Source of the DNA: Pseudomonadota bacterium
GTDB lineage: Bacteria > Pseudomonadota > Alphaproteobacteria > Sphingomonadales > Sphingomonadaceae
Reading direction: 5' to 3'
DNA length: 64,000 nt
NCBI GenBank assembly: GCA_021847605.1
Contig: JAJZQN010000003.1
Span: 1-64,000, forward strand
Shown here: positions 1 through 8,073 of the stretch, piece by piece
How the letters are laid out: every line of letters starts with the position of its first letter
Numbering within the stretch: the stretch's first letter is position 1
The notes under the pieces: model-generated
The model's input: only the letters and a program-made list of their open reading frames with translations
Databases searched by the model: none
What the model was told of the DNA's origin: nothing
Translations under genes and position numbers: made by a program

Positions 1-43
1 CAGTCGGGTAGGTGCGGCCCCTTGCGGAGCCGCACCCCCCTAA

Positions 44-77
44 GAACCGGACGTGCCGCTTTCGCGGCATCCGGCTC
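44..77 (-). other. Group II intron domain V (catalytic hairpin)
   Basis: On the minus strand this 34-nt segment starts GAGCCGGATG, has a GAAA tetraloop in the middle and ends CGTCCGGTTC. That is the canonical size and fold of domain V. Domain VI follows at about 43-4, with arms GGTGCGGC and GCCGCACC and an unpaired A next to the stem as branch-point candidate. The intact fold suggests the ribozyme core is functional. Confidence 0.88.
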
Positions 78-128
78 AAGCCTCTAGCAAGCCCGGTTTG
101 ACCCGAACCAGCAGTACCGACAACCCAG

Positions 129-1622
129 TCAGAGAGGGCTGGGCGGGGAGGACCTAAACGTCGGCCCAGTGGGATGGCTTCGCCGTGTGACGAAGTAGCT
201 ATCCCAGATGGGGTCGAACGGATTGGCGTCCGCCCGGATTTTGACGTGACGACGGATGGCTAGATCGGCGGCTTGGAACAGCCGCACGAGCGTAGTTTGT
301 CCAGCGTGGTCAGTCGTAACTGCCCGGAACACCCAGTTGCGCGTGCCAAGGCGGGGGAAGTATTTGTCCTTCACCCATTGGCGCGGCTTATGGGGGTGCC
401 TGCGGCAGGCCCACCGCCAGAGGAGCTCCCAGATGGCATGATCGACCTTGGTGAAGGTGCGACTTGCCACTTGGTTGCGATGATAGGTGGCCCACCCCCG
501 GATGATGGGATTGAGCCGATCTATCAGTTCCCCGTGCGTCATGCTGGTGGCAGCCTTGATGATCGTTCGGATTTTGCGCAGAAACGCAGCCACGTTTTTG
601 CGGGCTGGCGTGATGAAGAGTTTCCCCTTCGTCCTGCGCGCGGTCCAACCGAGGAAGTCGAACCCTTCCTCGACTCGCACGACGCGGGTTTTCTCGGCAG
701 ACAGGGACAAGCCTCGCTCCGCCAGAAAATCCACGATCAGAGCTTTCGCAATTTCCAGCACTTCCAAGGATGAGCCGGTTATCACGAAGTCATCGGCGTA
801 ACGCACCAAGAAGACCTTGGGATCGGGGTTCCGGTAACGGTATTTGTGGCCAAAGTGGCGTTGAAGTACCGCTTCCATCCCATCCAAGGTCATATTTGCG
901 AGGGTGGGCGAGATAATGCCTCCTTGCGGAGTGCCCGCCCGCGTCTCGCGCAGTTCACCATCCTGCATGTAGCCCGAGGTCAGCCATTTCCGGAGTATCA
1001 CTTTGTCCATAGGGATGTTGGTGATAAGCCAGTCGTGGCTGATGTTGTCGAAGCATCCGGAGATATCCGCATCGAGCACCCATTCCGCAGTCCCTTTGCC
1101 TTTCAGCGCGAGGAAGCAGCGGCCGATGGCATCGCGGGCGCCTCGGTATGGCCGGAAGCCATATGAGTTCGGATCCGCGGTGGTCTCGGCGATCGGTAGG
1201 AGCGCCAGCAGGTGAAGTGCCTGCATGGCGCGGTCGATCATTGTGGGTATGCCGAGCGGACGAAGTTTACCGTTTGCCTTGGGTATGAAAACCCGTCTCA
1301 GCGGCTGAGGACGATAGCCTCGCCGTTTGAGCGACGATATTCCCCTGACTTTCTTGCCCGGCGAGTTCCAGATGATCCGGTCCACCCCGGGCGTCCTCTT
1401 TCCTTGATTTTCGGTGACCCGCTTCACGGCAAGTGCCTTGCCGCTAAACGAGGTAGTCAGCAGCCGTTGCAGGGCTTTCACCCGGCCCCAGCGGCCTTCC
1501 TTCACTGCCTTCGCGATACGCACCTGCAGCCGTCGCACGGTCTGTCGCACTTTACGCCAGTTGATCTGGTTCCAGTCCGGCTTCCCGTGGGAGGCCGCAC
1601 CAGCCATTTTCATGACCGTCAT
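129..1622 (-). CDS. ltrA: Group II intron-encoded reverse transcriptase/maturase (LtrA-like)
   Basis: 497 aa. It reverse-transcribes the intron RNA and assists splicing. The N-terminal RT fingers/palm are clear, with the catalytic YADD motif in the sequence VRYADDFVITG near residue 275 and the upstream GTPQGG motif. The maturase (X) domain follows, with the typical RGWATYHR segment. The protein stops shortly after the end of the maturase region with a Ser/Pro-rich tail, and the Cys/His-rich HNH endonuclease domain that often follows in LtrA proteins is not visible. Only about 50 bases separate the stop from domain V, so there is no room for it. Without an endonuclease, mobility would have to rely on other priming, such as replication forks (known for En-minus introns, inferred here). 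The gene lies within the intron and is probably translated from intron RNA. Confidence 0.93.
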   Translation of the reverse strand: MTVMKMAGAASHGKPDWNQINWRKVRQTVRRLQVRIAKAVKEGRWGRVKALQRLLTTSFSGKALAVKRVTENQGKRTPGVDRIIWNSPGKKVRGISSLKRRGYRPQPLRRVFIPKANGKLRPLGIPTMIDRAMQALHLLALLPIAETTADPNSYGFRPYRGARDAIGRCFLALKGKGTAEWVLDADISGCFDNISHDWLITNIPMDKVILRKWLTSGYMQDGELRETRAGTPQGGIISPTLANMTLDGMEAVLQRHFGHKYRYRNPDPKVFLVRYADDFVITGSSLEVLEIAKALIVDFLAERGLSLSAEKTRVVRVEEGFDFLGWTARRTKGKLFITPARKNVAAFLRKIRTIIKAATSMTHGELIDRLNPIIRGWATYHRNQVASRTFTKVDHAIWELLWRWACRRHPHKPRQWVKDKYFPRLGTRNWVFRAVTTDHAGQTTLVRLFQAADLAIRRHVKIRADANPFDPIWDSYFVTRRSHPTGPTFRSSPPSPL

Positions 1623-2239
1623 TTGCCTGTCCTCCTCATGAGGGTTCTGCCTGTTTTCTCGCGATAAGAGACCAGTCGGAAGTCTGCTCCCTTTCGGGCG
1701 GGGTGATGTTGGCGAACCGCAACCCCTATCCTGACCGTTACAGCCCGGCGTTCGCTTTCTCCGACCTCCTTTACCCGCACCCCCAACAGCCTCCCTTGCG
1801 GTCGGCCTGCCCGTTGCCGGGCGGGAATACGGGCTTACCGTGTTTCACTTAAGTAACGAGGATGGGTTAGACCCTGCCTTTCCGCCGGCGGTCCTATTGT
1901 CCGTGTACTCCCACAAGATAAAAGAGTAACCGACCGCATACCTTTTGGTTCGAGCCTATCAGCACCTTTGGCTCGTCTCAGCTTGACGACGTTTATCAGC
2001 AGTTCACTTTCGTTGATCATACCATCCAGCCTAGCGCCTTTCCGCATTGGTGCTCGCAGAAGTGTTTTCACCTCACGGTGGCAACACGGCCCGAAGGCCC
2101 GGCTACATTGTCCCGGCAGCTTCACACCGGACCGTTACCAGTCCCGCATGTGCCGGTAGGCTACTGATGACGGAACATCAGGTTTGATTCATGAGTAAAA
2201 CTCCTTTCAAACAATTACTTAAGCGACTTCACGTCGCAC

Positions 2240-3261
2240 ACCTCGACAGCGATTATAAGGAAACCAAGCCGCAGATGCGGATCGAAACCGATCTGCAACG
2301 GGCCGGCGACCTTGGCGTGTCGGTGAACGACGTCAGTCAGGCGCTGCAAAGCCTGCTAGGCTCGCGCCGCGTCACCACCTATGTCGACCGGGGCGAGGAA
2401 TATCGTGTACTGGTGCAGGCGGAACAGGCCGGGCGTCAGACGCTCGCCGATCTGGAACGCATCAATGTGCGCAGCCGCAACGGCACGCTCGTTCCCCTGT
2501 CGGCAGTCGTCACGGTCAAGGAAGTCGCTGGCCCGCGTCAGCTCAACCGCTACAACAAATTGCGCGCCATCACCCTGACGGCGGCGCTGGCGCCGGGGAC
2601 GTCGCTGGGCGAGGCGCTCTCCTTCCTCGAAAATGAAGCCCGCCAGTCGCCCGAAATTCTCGCTATCGGCTATCGCGGCGAAAGCCAGTCCTTGCGCGAA
2701 ACAGGTGGCGCAATCTGGCTGATTTTCGGCCTTACCATCCTCATCGTCTTCCTGCTGCTGGCGGCTCAGTTCGAAAGTTTCATCCACCCCGGCATCATCA
2801 TCGCTACCGTGCCGCTGGCCGTAGCGGGCGGCGCTTTGGGGCTGGCTGTGACGGGCGGATCGATCAATCTCTACAGTCAGATTGGCATTGTCATGCTGGT
2901 GGGCCTTGCCGCCAAGAACGGCATTCTGATCGTCGAGTTCGCCAACCAGTTGCGCGATGAAGGCATGGACCTCGGCGCTGCCATTCGGGAGGCTGCGACC
3001 CGGCGCCTGCGCCCCATCCTCATGACCTCCATCGCGACTGTCATCGGCGCGGTTCCGCTGGTCATCCGGGGCGGGGCAGGGGCTGCGGCCCGCCACTCGA
3101 TCGGGGTGGTGGTGGTGTTCGGCGTCAGCCTTGCCACCCTCATCACGCTTTTCCTCATTCCGATCCTTTATTCCCGTGTTGCGAAGCGGACGCTTTCTCC
3201 GCAAACCGTTAGCCGAAAGCTGGATTCGGCCCTGAAGGATTCGCCCGATCCAGCGGAATGA
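2240..3261 (+). pseudogene. RND efflux permease, 3' fragment interrupted by the group II intron
   Basis: This is the C-terminal third of an AcrB/MexB-like inner-membrane RND multidrug transporter. It begins in the conserved segment LDSDYKETKPQ, continues through the porter subdomains, and has hydrophobic helices with RND C-terminal features (AAQFESF, LAAKNGILIVEFAN, a conserved region with RLRPILMTS). About 340 residues remain of a family norm near 1,040. The rest would lie upstream of the window, beyond the intron. The only start codon in frame, at 2191, lies inside the intron and adds 16 non-RND residues, so it is not the native start. The gene ends naturally at 3261, 24 bases before tspO. 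The intact 3' end suggests recent disruption rather than long decay. Confidence 0.88.
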
Positions 3262-3285
3262 CATGATGGTGGAGAAGCGTCGCCG

Positions 3286-3834
3286 ATGAACGAAATCGCG
3301 TCCCCCGGCCAGTTGCGCCTCGCCTATCTACGCTGGGCGCTTGTGGCCGTTCCTGCCATTGTCCTGCTGGGCTTCTTGTCGGGCAAACTCGCCAATAGCG
3401 GCTATGGCAATCGCTGGTTTGCAGCGCTGGCAAAGCCCGACATCATGCCGCCAGCCTGGGCTTTCCCCGTCGCCTGGACGATCCTCTATGTGTTGATGGG
3501 ACTTGCTCTGGCTATCGTCCTGCATGCGCGTGGCGCACAGGGGCGCGGCCTCGCCATCGCGCTGTTCTTCTTGCAGCTGCTGCTCAACCTCGTCTGGTCG
3601 CCGCTTTTCTTTCGCGCGCATCAGGTTGGCAATGCGCTGGCGCTGATCCTTGTGCTGGCCGTGCTGGTCGCAGTTGTCGCATGGCTATTCGGGCGCATTC
3701 GCCCGCTCGCGGGGATTTTGCTGATCCCTTATCTGCTCTGGCTGGCCTTTGCTTCCTTCCTCACCTATGAGATCCGGCAATTAAACCCTGACGCTGAAAC
3801 CCTTGTGGCCCCGGCGCTCAACACCCAGATATGA
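3286..3834 (+). CDS. tspO: TspO/MBR family tryptophan-rich sensory protein
   Basis: 182 aa integral membrane protein of the TspO/peripheral benzodiazepine receptor family, which binds porphyrins and cholesterol-like ligands and modulates stress or pigment genes in alphaproteobacteria. Five hydrophobic helices are visible, with family motifs: the W-F--L-KP stretch, PPAWAFPVAWTILY after helix 1, a Leu-rich third helix followed by N-VWSPLFF, and a final LPYLLWLAFASFLTYEI-type helix ending near N-PDA. The length is close to the family's usual 150-180. The start follows the RND fragment by 24 bases with a GGAG-like ribosome site, so the two were probably cotranscribed before the intron insertion. 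Transcription may now depend on an internal promoter. Confidence 0.92.
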   Translation: MNEIASPGQLRLAYLRWALVAVPAIVLLGFLSGKLANSGYGNRWFAALAKPDIMPPAWAFPVAWTILYVLMGLALAIVLHARGAQGRGLAIALFFLQLLLNLVWSPLFFRAHQVGNALALILVLAVLVAVVAWLFGRIRPLAGILLIPYLLWLAFASFLTYEIRQLNPDAETLVAPALNTQI

Positions 3835-3877
3835 TTTTTGGCGCGGCCACTGGCGCGCCGGTAATGAGGATAGTCCA

Positions 3878-4177
3878 ATGCAGAGCGAGAACCGCTTCTT
3901 CGACGACCTGGCCAAGCTGGTAAACGGCGCGGCGGGGACCGTGGCCGGCATGACGCGCGAATTTGAATCGAACGCGCGCGAGCGGGCGAAAGAGTGGATC
4001 GGCGGTCAGGATTTTGTTTCGCGCGAGGAATTCGATACGGTCAAGGCCATCGCCATCGCCGCGCGGGAAGAGGTTGAATTGCTCAAGGCCCGACTTGACG
4101 CACTGGAGGGCAAGGCGCCCGAACCCGTGACGAAAAGTGTCAAGGCCGCCAAGCCCAAGGCGAAGGACGCCGATTGA
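3878..4177 (+). CDS. ubiK: UbiK-like accessory factor (BMFP family)
   Basis: 99 aa soluble protein. The start at 3878 was chosen because a GAGGA site lies eight bases before it; an upstream extension to 3803 has no family similarity. The N-terminus (NRFFDDLAKLVNGAAGTVAG) and the middle segment FVSREEFDTVKA with a following coiled coil (VELLKARLDALEG) are typical of the membrane fusogenic/UbiK family. That family supports ubiquinone biosynthesis under air in Escherichia coli and forms trimers. A Lys/Ala/Pro-rich tail follows, as is common in alphaproteobacterial members. The ubiquinone role is transferred from the family and not shown here. Confidence 0.8.
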   Translation: MQSENRFFDDLAKLVNGAAGTVAGMTREFESNARERAKEWIGGQDFVSREEFDTVKAIAIAAREEVELLKARLDALEGKAPEPVTKSVKAAKPKAKDAD

Positions 4178-4217
4178 TCATCTGTCCTTTCGCGCGCAGC
4201 GGTGATAAGGCGCGCCG

Positions 4218-4724
4218 ATGATGGATAGTGATGAGTTCGAACATGGCGGGCAGGAAGCCGCGCCGATCGATATGCTGGCGGCCTGGTTCGAGGCGCAGGG
4301 ATGGAGTTTCGATCAGGTAGGCGACGACGAAATCGTCGCCAATACCCAGGGATCGTGGGCGCAATATGAATTGCGCGGCATCTGGCGTGACGAGGATCAG
4401 GTGCTTCAGCTTCTGGCGCTGCCCGATATTCGGGTGACGGAGGAAAAGCGCGGCGTCATCTATGAAACGCTGGGCCTGATCAACGAACAGCTTTGGCTGG
4501 GTCATTTCGAACTCTGGTCGTCCAGCGGCATCATCCTGTTCCGCCATGGCGCCCTGTTGGGTGTGGGCGGCACGCTGACGCTGGATCAGGCGCAGTTGCT
4601 GGTCGAAACAGCCATCGACGAATGCGAACGCTTCTATCCGGTGTTTCAGTTCGTCCTATGGGGCGGCAAAAGCCCGAGCGAAGCGATCTCCGCCAGTCTC
4701 ATCGAAACCCGTGGCGAGGCCTGA
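4218..4724 (+). CDS. YbjN domain-containing protein
   Basis: 168 aa, cytosolic, no signal peptide. The whole length matches the YbjN family: an N-terminal segment on one amphipathic helix (LAAWFEAQGWSFDQVGDDEI), a beta strand with YELRGIWRDEDQVLQLLALP, then the ---R--VYE-L-LIN--LWLGHFEL motif and a C-terminal helical segment. YbjN proteins have a fold like type III secretion chaperones and modulate motility and stress phenotypes in enterics. The exact role in sphingomonads is unknown. It lies just before proC on the same strand, an order seen in many alphaproteobacteria, so the two are probably cotranscribed. Confidence 0.85.
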   Translation: MMDSDEFEHGGQEAAPIDMLAAWFEAQGWSFDQVGDDEIVANTQGSWAQYELRGIWRDEDQVLQLLALPDIRVTEEKRGVIYETLGLINEQLWLGHFELWSSSGIILFRHGALLGVGGTLTLDQAQLLVETAIDECERFYPVFQFVLWGGKSPSEAISASLIETRGEA

Positions 4725-4731
4725 CCGCGTT

Positions 4732-5547
4732 ATGAGCAGCCCTGTCTGGCCCGCACATCTCTTTCTGATCGGCTGTGGCAATATGGCGGGCCAGATGCTG
4801 GCCCGCTGGCTGGATCAGGGTATCGACCCGGCCAGCGTTACCGTGTTGCGCCCCAGCGGCAAGCCGGTGGCCGACGGCGTGACTGTCATTACTGAATATC
4901 CTGCCTCGCTGCCTGCCGGTACGACAATTCTGCTGGGCATGAAGCCCTACCAGATTGCGGACGTGGCCGCCGCGCTTGCGCCGCTGGCTGGCGCCGGCAC
5001 GCGCATCATATCGATCCTTGCCGGGACGCCGCTAGCGGACCTGCGCGCTCGGTTCCCGGCAACGACAGACATTGTTCGCGCCATGCCCAACCTGCCCGTT
5101 GGTCTGGGGGAGGGGGTTACGGCCCTGTTCGCTGATGACGCGACTTCGGCTCAGGCCAAGGCGGCGATCGAGGCGCTGATCCTGCCGCTGGGTCTAGCCG
5201 AATGGATCGACCGCGAGGATCTGTTCAATCAGGTGACGGCCTTGTCCGGCTGCGGGCCGGCCTTCCTCTTCCGTTTCGTCGACGCCCTGTCGCGCGCTGG
5301 TGAGGCCTTGGGTATTCCTGCCGATCAGGCTGCACGCATGGCCATCGCCACGGTGCGTGGTTCGGCCAGCATGGCCGCTCGCGCCGATGTCAGTCCGGCA
5401 ATACTGGCTGACCGTGTTGCCAGCCCCGGTGGTATGACACGCGAAGGCATGAATGTGCTGGATGCGGATGATCGTTTGCTCGAATTGCTGGTCGACACGC
5501 TCACGGCTGCCCGCGACCGGGGCGAGGCGATGGCGCGCGGCGAATAA
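4732..5547 (+). CDS. proC: Pyrroline-5-carboxylate reductase
   Basis: 271 aa. It reduces 1-pyrroline-5-carboxylate to proline with NAD(P)H, the last step of proline synthesis. Residues 10-20 form the Rossmann motif GCGNMAGQML, and the KPYQ segment after strand 4, the ISILAG strand, the RAMPNLP motif and the C-terminal signature SPGGMTREG are all present. The start at 4732 (MSSPVW) fits the family length. A GTG at 4711 would add seven residues and overlap the preceding gene. It starts seven bases after the YbjN-like gene and is followed by the asparaginase-like gene after 42 bases. Confidence 0.95.
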   Translation: MSSPVWPAHLFLIGCGNMAGQMLARWLDQGIDPASVTVLRPSGKPVADGVTVITEYPASLPAGTTILLGMKPYQIADVAAALAPLAGAGTRIISILAGTPLADLRARFPATTDIVRAMPNLPVGLGEGVTALFADDATSAQAKAAIEALILPLGLAEWIDREDLFNQVTALSGCGPAFLFRFVDALSRAGEALGIPADQAARMAIATVRGSASMAARADVSPAILADRVASPGGMTREGMNVLDADDRLLELLVDTLTAARDRGEAMARGE

Positions 5548-5589
5548 ACGCCGCTCCGTCTTTCTTTCAAATATATTAGGAGCCATCCG

Positions 5590-6093
5590 ATGCTGTCTCC
5601 CGAAACACCCATTTTATTGCTGACCACTGGCGGCACGATCGACAAAATCTATTTCGATGCTCTGTCCGATTATCAGGTCGGTGAAACCGTGATGGCCAAG
5701 CTGTTGGAAATAGGGCGGGTCACGCGCCCCTTCCGTATTGAGGAAGTGACCCGCAAGGATAGTCTGGAACTGGACGACGCCGATCGGGCGCTGATCTATG
5801 CCCGCGTTGCTGCGGCGTCGGAAAAGCATATCGTCATCACCCATGGTACCGACACCATGACTCATACGGCGGCGCAACTGGCTGGGATCGAGGGTAAGAC
5901 AATCGTGCTGATGGGCGCGCTGGCTCCCGCACGCTTTGGTGAGAGTGATGCCAGCTTCAACCTCGGCATGGCTTTCGCCACGGCGCAGGTGGCCGAGCCG
6001 GGTATTTACATCACGATGAGCGGATCGGTTTTCCGGGCGGATCGCGTGGTAAAGGATCGCGAAAAGGGCGCGTTCGTACCCAAAGCGGAGTGA
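5590..6093 (+). CDS. Short asparaginase domain protein
   Basis: 167 aa. It carries the two N-terminal asparaginase signatures: TTGGTIDK at residues 12-19 with the nucleophile threonine, and HGTDTM near residue 87 with the second catalytic threonine and Asp. The C-terminal domain of classical 320-350 aa asparaginases is missing, and the frame ends cleanly with no broken remnant afterwards, so this is a natural single-domain homologue of the kind found in several proteobacteria. Activity on asparagine is plausible but unproven, because in the classical enzymes the C-terminal domain completes a neighbouring active site. The start has a good AGGAG site ten bases upstream. Confidence 0.85.
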   Translation: MLSPETPILLLTTGGTIDKIYFDALSDYQVGETVMAKLLEIGRVTRPFRIEEVTRKDSLELDDADRALIYARVAAASEKHIVITHGTDTMTHTAAQLAGIEGKTIVLMGALAPARFGESDASFNLGMAFATAQVAEPGIYITMSGSVFRADRVVKDREKGAFVPKAE

Positions 6094-6162
6094 TCGCGCG
6101 GAACTCCTCAGCGCACCCCTGCATTGAAACAGCCGGGTGGCGTGATGATGAGGAGGAATTCC

Positions 6163-6423
6163 ATGGCGGATTATCAGGAACGCTCGGCCACGACACCGCC
6201 GGCCAGTACGACGACGATCATCGAAAAGCGTGGCGGCGGTGGTGGCCTGACCTTTGCGGTGCTTCTGCTGGTCGTGGTGGTCGCTGTAGCCGCCTTTTTC
6301 CTGGTCAGTGGCGAAAGCCGCAAGGATAATGCCGTCGAGAGTGCCGCGACGCAGGTTGGTCAGGCCGCCAGCGATGTGGGCGATGCGGCCAAGGACGCGG
6401 CGGATAGCGTCAAGGGCCAGTGA
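6163..6423 (+). CDS. Small single-pass membrane protein, function unknown
   Basis: 86 aa. The start at 6163 is chosen because a perfect AGGAGG lies seven bases before it; longer starts at 6124 are unlikely. Residues about 25-47 form one hydrophobic helix (TFAVLLLVVVVAVAAFFLV) preceded by a Gly-rich segment and positively charged residues. The C-terminal part is an Ala/Asp/Lys-rich amphipathic helix (AASDVGDAAKDAADSVKG) of the kind seen in stress-related proteins. The topology is probably N-in, with the helix outside. No enzyme motif. Similar small proteins are widespread in sphingomonads, but I do not recognise a named family. Confidence 0.75.
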   Translation: MADYQERSATTPPASTTTIIEKRGGGGGLTFAVLLLVVVVAVAAFFLVSGESRKDNAVESAATQVGQAASDVGDAAKDAADSVKGQ

Positions 6424-6436
6424 GTGACATGAAAAG

Positions 6437-6465
6437 AGCGCCTCGGCCTGAGCCGGGCGCCCTTT
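6437..6465. terminator. Bidirectional terminator between the small membrane protein and carD
   Basis: A GC-rich hairpin with arms AGCGCC-CGGC and GCCG-GGCGCCCT and a four-base loop CTGA, flanked by AAAA on one side and TTTC on the other, sits between two convergent genes. Confidence 0.7.
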
Positions 6466-6504
6466 CATTCTCTGCTTCAGGATCGAAAGCGACCCTGTTT
6501 GAAA

Positions 6505-7032
6505 TCAGCCTTCGGCCTTCGCATGCTTGGGCGCGGCTTCGTTCAGGATGTGCAGGATTTTCTTCAGCGCGGTCGGCTCGTCCGTTTCTTCCATCGCCGC
6601 AAGTTCGCGGGCAAGGCGGCTGGAAGCGGCTTCGAAAATCTGGCGTTCCGAATAGCTCTGCTCGGGCTGATCGTCGGCGCGGAACAGGTCGCGGGTCACT
6701 TCGGCGATCGACACCAGGTCGCCCGAATTGATCTTCGCTTCATATTCCTGTGCGCGACGCGACCACATGGTACGCTTGACCTTGGGCTTGCCCTTCAGCG
6801 TTTCCATCGATTCTTCGAGGGTCTTGTTCGAAGACAGCTTGCGCATGCCCACGCCTTCGGCCTTATTGGTAGGCACGCGAAGCGTCATACGCTCCTTTTC
6901 GAACCGGAGTACGTAGAGTTCCAGTTCCATGCCCGCGATCTGCTCCTTCTGGAGTTCGATCACACGGCCCACGCCGTGTTTGGGGTAAACGACATAATCA
7001 CCAACGTCAAAGGACAGCGCCTTGGCAGCCAT
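6505..7032 (-). CDS. carD: CarD family RNA polymerase-binding regulator
   Basis: 175 aa. CarD/CdnL proteins bind the RNA polymerase beta subunit and stabilise open complexes at housekeeping promoters. The N-terminal Tudor-like domain is clear (FDVGDYVVYPKHGVGRV, then ELYVLRFEKERMTLRVPTNKAEGVGMRKL), followed by the C-terminal helical DNA-binding domain with the conserved W--R---Y--KI-SGDL-SIAEV-RDL segment. The start at 7032 (MAAKALSF) has GGAAAGG upstream on the minus strand; the longer frame to 7119 adds non-conserved residues. The 235 bases between carD and fdxA hold no other gene and presumably the carD promoter. Confidence 0.95.
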   Translation of the reverse strand: MAAKALSFDVGDYVVYPKHGVGRVIELQKEQIAGMELELYVLRFEKERMTLRVPTNKAEGVGMRKLSSNKTLEESMETLKGKPKVKRTMWSRRAQEYEAKINSGDLVSIAEVTRDLFRADDQPEQSYSERQIFEAASSRLARELAAMEETDEPTALKKILHILNEAAPKHAKAEG

Positions 7033-7267
7033 TTGATACCTTTCCAATATGCTCGGGGAGCGGAGCCGACGCAGAATGCATGCGATAGGGGTCACATGCC
7101 GGCAGGGCTGCGGCGTCACCGTCAGGACATGAAGCTATTACTCCAGAGACGAACGCGAGAAGTTCGTCCGTTGGCAACCTTTTAGCAGATTCGTAACAAA
7201 ATTACCACCCCTGGACACAATGTCCGGGGATGTGACACAAAATGGGCCAATTTGCTGCGGGTTGGGC

Positions 7268-7606
7268 TTAGTTGCCTTCGCCCGGTTCCGGCGAGAAAAA
7301 CTGCTCCAGCTTATTCTCGACGCCGTTCATTTCCTCGGCATCGGCGGGGGCTTCACCCTTTACGGTGATGTTGGGCCATTCGGCGGAAAATTTGGTGTTC
7401 AGTTCCAGCCATTTTTCAAGACCGTTTTCGGTGTCGGGCAGGATCGCTTCGGCCGGGCATTCCGGTTCGCACACACCGCAGTCGATGCATTCGTTGGGAT
7501 TGATGACCAGCATATTCTCGCCCTCGTAGAAACAGTCGACGGGGCAGACCTCGACGCAATCCATATATTTGCAGCGGATGCAGTTGTCGGTCACGACATA
7601 GGTCAT
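7268..7606 (-). CDS. fdxA: Seven-iron ferredoxin FdxA
   Basis: 112 aa soluble ferredoxin with one [3Fe-4S] and one [4Fe-4S] cluster. The cluster cysteines are seen in [19 protein letters not shown] near the N-terminus and [12 protein letters not shown] near residue 40. The acidic C-terminal extension is normal for alphaproteobacterial FdxA. It begins MTYVVTDNC without leader. It carries electrons for cytosolic redox enzymes; the partner is unknown here. It is downstream of the S4 protein and helicase genes on the same strand with a 170-base gap. Confidence 0.95.
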   Translation of the reverse strand: MTYVVTDNCIRCKYMDCVEVCPVDCFYEGENMLVINPNECIDCGVCEPECPAEAILPDTENGLEKWLELNTKFSAEWPNITVKGEAPADAEEMNGVENKLEQFFSPEPGEGN

Positions 7607-7776
7607 TGGCTGGGCACTCTATGCATTGAGAAAAACGCGGCCCTGCTATGCGCGCCGCGCGTGAAGGTCAATGAGGATATTGTTGCCGGGGCTTTAGGGG
7701 CGGTTTCCCGACTGCGAAGTGGCAAAGTTCACACCGTCGCAGGGCGCGCTTTTCCGCCAGGAAACAGGCTGCTTTC

Positions 7777-8073
7777 CTACGCGCCGATGGTCAGTTCCTC
7801 ATAACAGGCCTGCGCTTCGGGGGCGGGACCGAGCCGGTCGGGCAGTTGATGCACGCGCACGACGCGGACCTCGTCGAAATGGGGAAAGGTGATGAGGTCG
7901 CCCGCGCGCACGGGAGCATGCGCGCGGTCGATGCGGCGGCCGTTCAGCCGGATATGGCCGTCCTCCGCCAGTTTCTGGGCGGTCGACCGGCTTTTGCACA
8001 GCCGGGCGAACCATAGGAATTTGTCGATGCGCAGGCTGGGGCCATGCCCCTGAACCGCGATCGGGTCAGCCAT
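7777..8073 (-). CDS. S4 domain RNA-binding protein (HslR-like)
   Basis: 98 aa. The S4 motif lies at residues 15-60 (LRIDKFLWFARLCKSRSTAQKLAEDG-I-LNG), as in ribosome-associated heat shock protein 15, which binds stalled 50S-nascent chain complexes. The chosen start MADPIAV overlaps the stop of the upstream helicase gene by eight bases, which indicates translational coupling. A longer frame to 8313 runs through the helicase C-terminus and is a shadow. Helicase-S4-fdxA-carD is a common neighbourhood in alphaproteobacteria. Confidence 0.88.
   Translation of the reverse strand: MADPIAVQGHGPSLRIDKFLWFARLCKSRSTAQKLAEDGHIRLNGRRIDRAHAPVRAGDLITFPHFDEVRVVRVHQLPDRLGPAPEAQACYEELTIGA

Larger units (their letters stand above)
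3..2239 (-). mobile_element. Group II intron, full length, inserted antisense in an RND gene
   Basis: Seen: read on the minus strand, the element begins with the group II 5' signature GTGCGAC (2239 down to 2233), carries a reverse transcriptase/maturase gene, then a 34-nt domain V hairpin (77 down to 44) and a domain VI-like hairpin, and ends in CCGAC at base 3. Joining base 2 to base 2240 restores a plausible RND reading frame (Asn-Leu-Asp-Ser-Asp-Tyr), which supports both boundaries. The stretch 1623-2239 holds the 5' ribozyme domains and no convincing other gene. Group II introns are retromobile self-splicing RNAs. Because this one lies opposite to the host gene, it cannot be spliced from the host mRNA, so it should inactivate the gene. 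The 3' boundary rests on only two flanking bases inside the window. Confidence 0.9.

Noticed and set aside
2191..2239. ATG at 2191 as the start of the RND gene
   Set aside because: It lies inside the intron and its first 16 residues do not resemble RND proteins; the true coding resumes at 2240.
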